A stretch of 29,244 nt of DNA, taken from positions 1-29,244 of the IMG/VR virus record IMGVR_UViG_3300036651_002363; one strand, 5' to 3'. The translations under genes and the position numbers were made by a program. The notes beneath the pieces were generated by a model. That model was not told the DNA's origin, did not search any database, and saw nothing but the letters and a program-made list of their open reading frames with translations. This document shows positions 26,845-29,244 of this stretch, one piece after another. Position 1 is the first letter of the stretch. Each line of letters opens with the position of its first letter. This stretch comes from a virus.

Positions 26845-27364
26845 ACTACTGAGCCGGCTGCAACGATGGATGCGCCTAGGGTGGGTGGAAGAGCACAACA
26901 CCCTAGGCGTCTGGGACCGCGCTGGCCGTCGGCAGAAGAAGCGGTTCTACACCGTGTTATGCGACGTCCGACGGTTCGAGGACACGGAGTGCGGGCCTTT
27001 CCCGCCCGGCAATATGATGGTCGCGATGGGTGGCGCGTTGATGCGGGCTGGCAAGGCGACTGACGAGAAGTGGCCAAGGTTGATGTTCACGCCGGCGCTA
27101 ACGCTGGACAGTGTATGGATCGACATTTACATGCAGGGCGATGGCGCATTCGCACGACACGAACGGCTCCAGACCGTCGAGGTGTGGGCCAAGCAGAAGC
27201 GGATCACCATAGATTTTCAGGTCAACAACCAGAAGACCCGCTCGACAGCGGTGGTGAAGTTCGGTCAGTATGAGCGTCGCGAGGACGCGGCTCTTTTCCC
27301 GTCACAGGAAATGGTCGCCAATCTAGCGTTGGCATTGGACGTTGCCGGAGTGGACAAGGAATGA
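26810..27364 (+). CDS. Hypothetical protein starting inside a palindrome
   Basis: A 184-residue protein from GTG 26810 (MAVKEKTLPGGELLSRLQRW), overlapping the previous gene by 35 bases; GGAG lies about ten bases upstream. It contains TVLCDVRRFEDTECGPFPPG, ALTLDSVWIDIYMQGDGAFA and RITIDFQVNNQKTRSTAVVK, a beta-rich make-up that could suit a single-strand DNA-binding or structural role, but no family is recognised. ATGA overlap with the next gene. Confidence 0.6.
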   Translation: MAVKEKTLPGGELLSRLQRWMRLGWVEEHNTLGVWDRAGRRQKKRFYTVLCDVRRFEDTECGPFPPGNMMVAMGGALMRAGKATDEKWPRLMFTPALTLDSVWIDIYMQGDGAFARHERLQTVEVWAKQKRITIDFQVNNQKTRSTAVVKFGQYERREDAALFPSQEMVANLALALDVAGVDKE

Positions 27365-27612
27365 TCAACGATTTTGAAATCGTCGCCCGGCAGAAGTGCG
27401 ATCCCCCGACGACGCACAAGACCGGGTGCTACATCGCTGCGTGCGTAGACGATGACGAGATCATCCGCGCTCAGTGCGAGGGGCCTGTGATGATATCCGA
27501 GATCGTCATGTTCAAGGGCACGTTCGAGAGAAAGCCGGTGGCCGGCGCTCTGTTCGTGTGCAAGGACGAAGTGAAATTTTCCGAGTGCACAATTAGTAAG
27601 GCGAGCAAATGA
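27361..27612 (+). CDS. Small hypothetical protein
   Basis: An 83-residue protein (MINDFEIVARQKCDPPTTHK, later DDDEIIRAQCEGPVMISEIV) of beta-rich character with four scattered cysteines. Both ends overlap neighbours as ATGA. Function unknown. Confidence 0.6.
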   Translation: MINDFEIVARQKCDPPTTHKTGCYIAACVDDDEIIRAQCEGPVMISEIVMFKGTFERKPVAGALFVCKDEVKFSECTISKASK

Positions 27613-28286
27613 AACCGGCAAAAACGTGGGCATGGTCCTACTCGAAGCTGAAGAACTTCGAGACATGCCCCAAGCGCCACTACGAAATCGACCTCGCCAA
27701 GAACTACACGGACACGTCCGAGGCGCTGACGTGGGGCAACGAGTTGCACGCGGCCATGGCGAAGGCGTGCACTGGAGCAGCGCCCCTGCCGCCGCAAATG
27801 GCGGAGTACCAATACTGGGTGGACCGCGTGAAGGCCGGCCCCGGTGAACTGCACGTTGAGCAGAAGTACGCGATAACGCAGGGGTTCTCCAAGACAAGCT
27901 GGTTCGGCTCCGACGCGTGGTATCGCGGCATCGCGGACGTGGTGCGCATCGACGGCCCGGTGGCACTGGCGCTGGACTGGAAGACGGGCAAAGTGCTTGA
28001 GGACAGCGTGCAGCTTGCGCTCATGGCGCAGTGCATCTTCGCCGCGTACCCGCAACTGCGGAAGGTGCGCACCGAGTTCATCTGGTTGAAGGAGGGTGAC
28101 TACACGACGCCCGAGGTCTTCGACCGAAGTGACATGATCAAACTGTGGGGTGGCCTGCTGCCGCGCATCTCCGCGATGAAGCAGGCGCACGACCTCCAGC
28201 ACTATCCACCGCTGCCGGGCAGGCTATGCAAACGCTGGTGCCCGGTGGCTTCTTGTCCGCATCACGGCAAAGGACCCCGGCGCTAA
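27609..28286 (+). CDS. PD-(D/E)XK nuclease of the RecB/Cas4-like type with probable Fe-S cluster
   Basis: A 225-residue protein with SYSKLKNFETCPKRHYE (C20), GNELHAAM (H47), GIADVVRID (D110), LALDWKTGK (D123, K125) and QLALMAQ (Q135), the RecB-family nuclease order. C207, C211 and C216 near the C-terminus (CKRWCPVASC), with C20, match the four-cysteine iron-sulfur clamp of Cas4/AddB-like exonucleases. Such enzymes trim DNA ends in recombination or host DNA breakdown. The start overlaps the upstream stop (ATGA) and the stop overlaps the next start. No CRISPR locus is present, so a replication/recombination role is likelier. Confidence 0.87.
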   Translation: MKPAKTWAWSYSKLKNFETCPKRHYEIDLAKNYTDTSEALTWGNELHAAMAKACTGAAPLPPQMAEYQYWVDRVKAGPGELHVEQKYAITQGFSKTSWFGSDAWYRGIADVVRIDGPVALALDWKTGKVLEDSVQLALMAQCIFAAYPQLRKVRTEFIWLKEGDYTTPEVFDRSDMIKLWGGLLPRISAMKQAHDLQHYPPLPGRLCKRWCPVASCPHHGKGPRR

Positions 28287-28588
28287 TGCCCTACATCGCA
28301 GAAAAGGACCGCCCCGCGCTCGACAAGCACATCGACGCGCTGGCTGACGAGATCAGGCGCATCGCGTGCTCATACGACTACGCAGGCGCCTTTGCCGGCG
28401 TCCTCAACTACACGTGCACGCGCCTAGCCATGCGCGTGATCCCCGCCAAACGCTACTGGACTATCGCGCTGGTCACCGGCGTCTTCAAGAACATCGCGGA
28501 CGAGTTCTACCGCCGCGTTGGTGTCCCCTACGAGGACGAGCAGATCGCCAAGAACGGCGACGTTCCCGAGTACAAGGAGTTCAAATGA
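28286..28588 (+). CDS. Conserved phage protein (DUF6899-like)
   Basis: A 100-residue helical protein: MPYIAEKDRPALDKHIDALA, YDYAGAFAGVLNYTCTRLAM, then FKNIADEFYRRVGVPYEDEQ and KNGDVPEY. I recall this pattern (PYI...R..LD..I..LA, GVFKNIADEFYRR) from a conserved phage family of unknown function, labelled DUF6899; the label is from memory. The start overlaps the upstream stop (TAATG); the stop overlaps the next start. Confidence 0.7.
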   Translation: MPYIAEKDRPALDKHIDALADEIRRIACSYDYAGAFAGVLNYTCTRLAMRVIPAKRYWTIALVTGVFKNIADEFYRRVGVPYEDEQIAKNGDVPEYKEFK

Positions 28589-28668
28589 TCGAGGAGGGAC
28601 TGTTGTGGTTACAGAAGCGAACGTTGGACCGGATGAAGAGGGGCGTCGAGGGGACGAGCAAGATTTAA
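28585..28668 (+). CDS. Micro-ORF, 27 residues
   Basis: The frame reads MIEEGLLWLQKRTLDRMKRG then VEGTSKI, an amphipathic helix. Its ATG overlaps the upstream stop (ATGA). The next gene starts inside it at 28605 and uses its GAGGAGGG as a ribosome site, so it may serve mainly as a coupling leader. Confidence 0.4.
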   Translation: MIEEGLLWLQKRTLDRMKRGVEGTSKI

Positions 28669-28940
28669 TCCCGGACTTCCTTCGCCTCACCGCCGAGGAG
28701 CGCCGGGCCAACTGGGAAGGTCGGACCCTCACCGATCCTTACCGTGGCGGTAACATCGACGAGCAGCTTGCGCGCGAGCGAGCGTTGCGCGCGGCTGCCG
28801 ACGCCGAGCGCCGAGCCAAGCGCGACGTGGCACGCGAGGAGATGCTGGCTCGTCACGCTGCCGCCGGCGAGGTCTACGACCGCAAGATGAAACTGTGGGT
28901 GAAGAATGCGAACGGCGCAGCAGGATCAGGAGCTAGCTGA
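28605..28940 (+). CDS. Hypothetical charged helical protein
   Basis: A 111-residue protein from GTG 28605, preceded by GAGGAGGG at about seven bases. It contains DLIPDFLRLTAEERRANWEG, then a palindrome read as PYRGGN, then a long Arg/Ala/Glu helix (ARERALRAAADAERRAKRDV) that could form a coiled coil. The LT-x-EER-x-x-W motif is common in small phage proteins. Function unknown. Confidence 0.6.
   Translation: MVTEANVGPDEEGRRGDEQDLIPDFLRLTAEERRANWEGRTLTDPYRGGNIDEQLARERALRAAADAERRAKRDVAREEMLARHAAAGEVYDRKMKLWVKNANGAAGSGAS
28739..28753 (+). repeat. Dispersed palindrome copy 15 (TTACCGTGGCGGTAA), inside a CDS
   Basis: Exact consensus, centre G-G, read as Tyr-Arg-Gly-Gly-Asn at the hinge between the N-terminal part and the coiled-coil helix of the 28605 gene. 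Confidence 0.9.
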
Positions 28941-29130
28941 CGAACGCCGCGCCTACCTTGGTCGCATGATGCAGGAGGGAGAGTGGCATCCATGGTTCGT
29001 GTGTATCCCCCGCGTCGAGACATACCGTCGGCGTCGGATATGGGGTCGGTGTTGGCGACGCATCATAACAATGCGCGGGCTCACAGGATTATCGTACTTC
29101 AAACAAGAGTTGCGAGCGAGATCGCGATGA
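28906..29130 (+). CDS. Small WHPWF-motif protein, first of a tandem pair
   Basis: A 74-residue protein (MRTAQQDQELADERRAYLGR, then GEWHPWFVCIPRVETYRRRR, WGRCWRR). The W-x-PWF...P-R...W pattern matches small phage proteins of unknown function. Start ATG 28906 lies inside the end of the previous gene. The 16 bases TGGCATCCATGGTTCG (28984-28999) recur at 29211-29226 in the next gene. Confidence 0.6.
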   Translation: MRTAQQDQELADERRAYLGRMMQEGEWHPWFVCIPRVETYRRRRIWGRCWRRIITMRGLTGLSYFKQELRARSR

Positions 29131-29244
29131 CAAGAGCATGGGGTGGACAGTGGAACGCCGAGCACGAATTGCGGCGTGCGCAGGGACTACGAACGACTAT
29201 TCTCAGTGACTGGCATCCATGGTTCGCATGGTATCCTTTTTTTC
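29127..29244 (+). CDS. Second WHPWF-motif protein, cut by the window edge
   Basis: From ATG 29127 (ATGA overlap with the previous stop) the frame reads MTRAWGGQWNAEHELRRAQG, then SDWHPWFAWYPFF at the edge. WHPWF and its DNA are shared with the preceding gene, so this is a tandem paralogue. The rest lies outside the window. Confidence 0.6.
   Translation, partial: MTRAWGGQWNAEHELRRAQGLRTTILSDWHPWFAWYPFF

Noticed and set aside
605-28753. Reading the palindromes as N4-type hairpin promoters for a virion RNA polymerase
   Set aside because: The small stem with three-base loop invites it, but orientation does not follow gene direction, several copies lie deep in coding sequence, and no giant virion polymerase is visible.
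1-29244. tRNA, rRNA, integrase or attachment site
   Set aside because: I saw no cloverleaf-like stretch, no integrase motif and no att-like long repeat beyond the 56-bp pair, whose placement inside the early operon does not suggest integration.

Overview
The window is a GC-rich piece of a tailed double-stranded DNA phage (Caudoviricetes) genome. Portal, large terminase, a collagen-like structural protein, a family A DNA polymerase and dozens of tightly overlapping small genes (ATGA/TGATG junctions, AGGAGG-type ribosome binding sites) support this. The host is most likely a high-GC Gram-negative bacterium; this is inferred from composition and gene style, not proven. No integrase, rRNA, tRNA or CRISPR array is seen.

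Layout. (1) 1-2926, leftward: collagen-like structural gene and portal. (2) 3031-6299, rightward: putative small terminase, an overlapping basic protein, a calcineurin-like phosphoesterase and the large terminase. (3) 6296-11309, leftward: about sixteen small genes, including a putative membrane/lysis protein, a two-domain winged-helix regulator, an HEXXH metallopeptidase and a ManC/ManA-type cupin. (4) 11310-12331: about 1 kb without a convincing gene, AT-richer, packed with TGCTATGCAA repeats and other inverted and direct repeats. It lies between the leftward and rightward arms and looks like a replication origin/control region. (5) 12332-29244, rightward: small unknown genes, a MoxR AAA+ ATPase paired with an HEXXH/VWA protein, zinc-finger and micro-ORFs, DNA polymerase, nucleotide-metabolism enzymes (DUF4406-like and DUF5664/MazZ-like), a PD-(D/E)XK nuclease with a probable Fe-S cluster, and a tandem pair of small paralogues running off the right edge.

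The most unusual signal is a dispersed 15-bp inverted repeat, TTACCGT-N-RCGGTAA. It occurs 15 times (11 exact matches to TTACCGT[G/C][A/G]CGGTAA, 4 with one mismatch) from 605 to 28753. It lies between genes, at the tips of terminator-like hairpins, over GTG start codons and inside coding sequences. The asymmetric copies all point the same way on the + strand, whichever way the local genes run. It could be a phage-wide operator/stoperator set, a polar chromosome-reading motif or a small mobile palindrome. Further points of interest are the iteron-like region, a 56-bp direct repeat encoding the tail of two micro-peptides, a gene needing a +1 frameshift at 19771, and a protein built from two copies of a GCIGGYVG domain.

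Genes likely to work together are portal with terminases (packaging); MoxR ATPase with VWA/HEXXH protein (a chaperone-like remodelling pair); polymerase, nucleotide hydrolase, DUF4406 protein and RecB/Cas4-like nuclease (replication and recombination).
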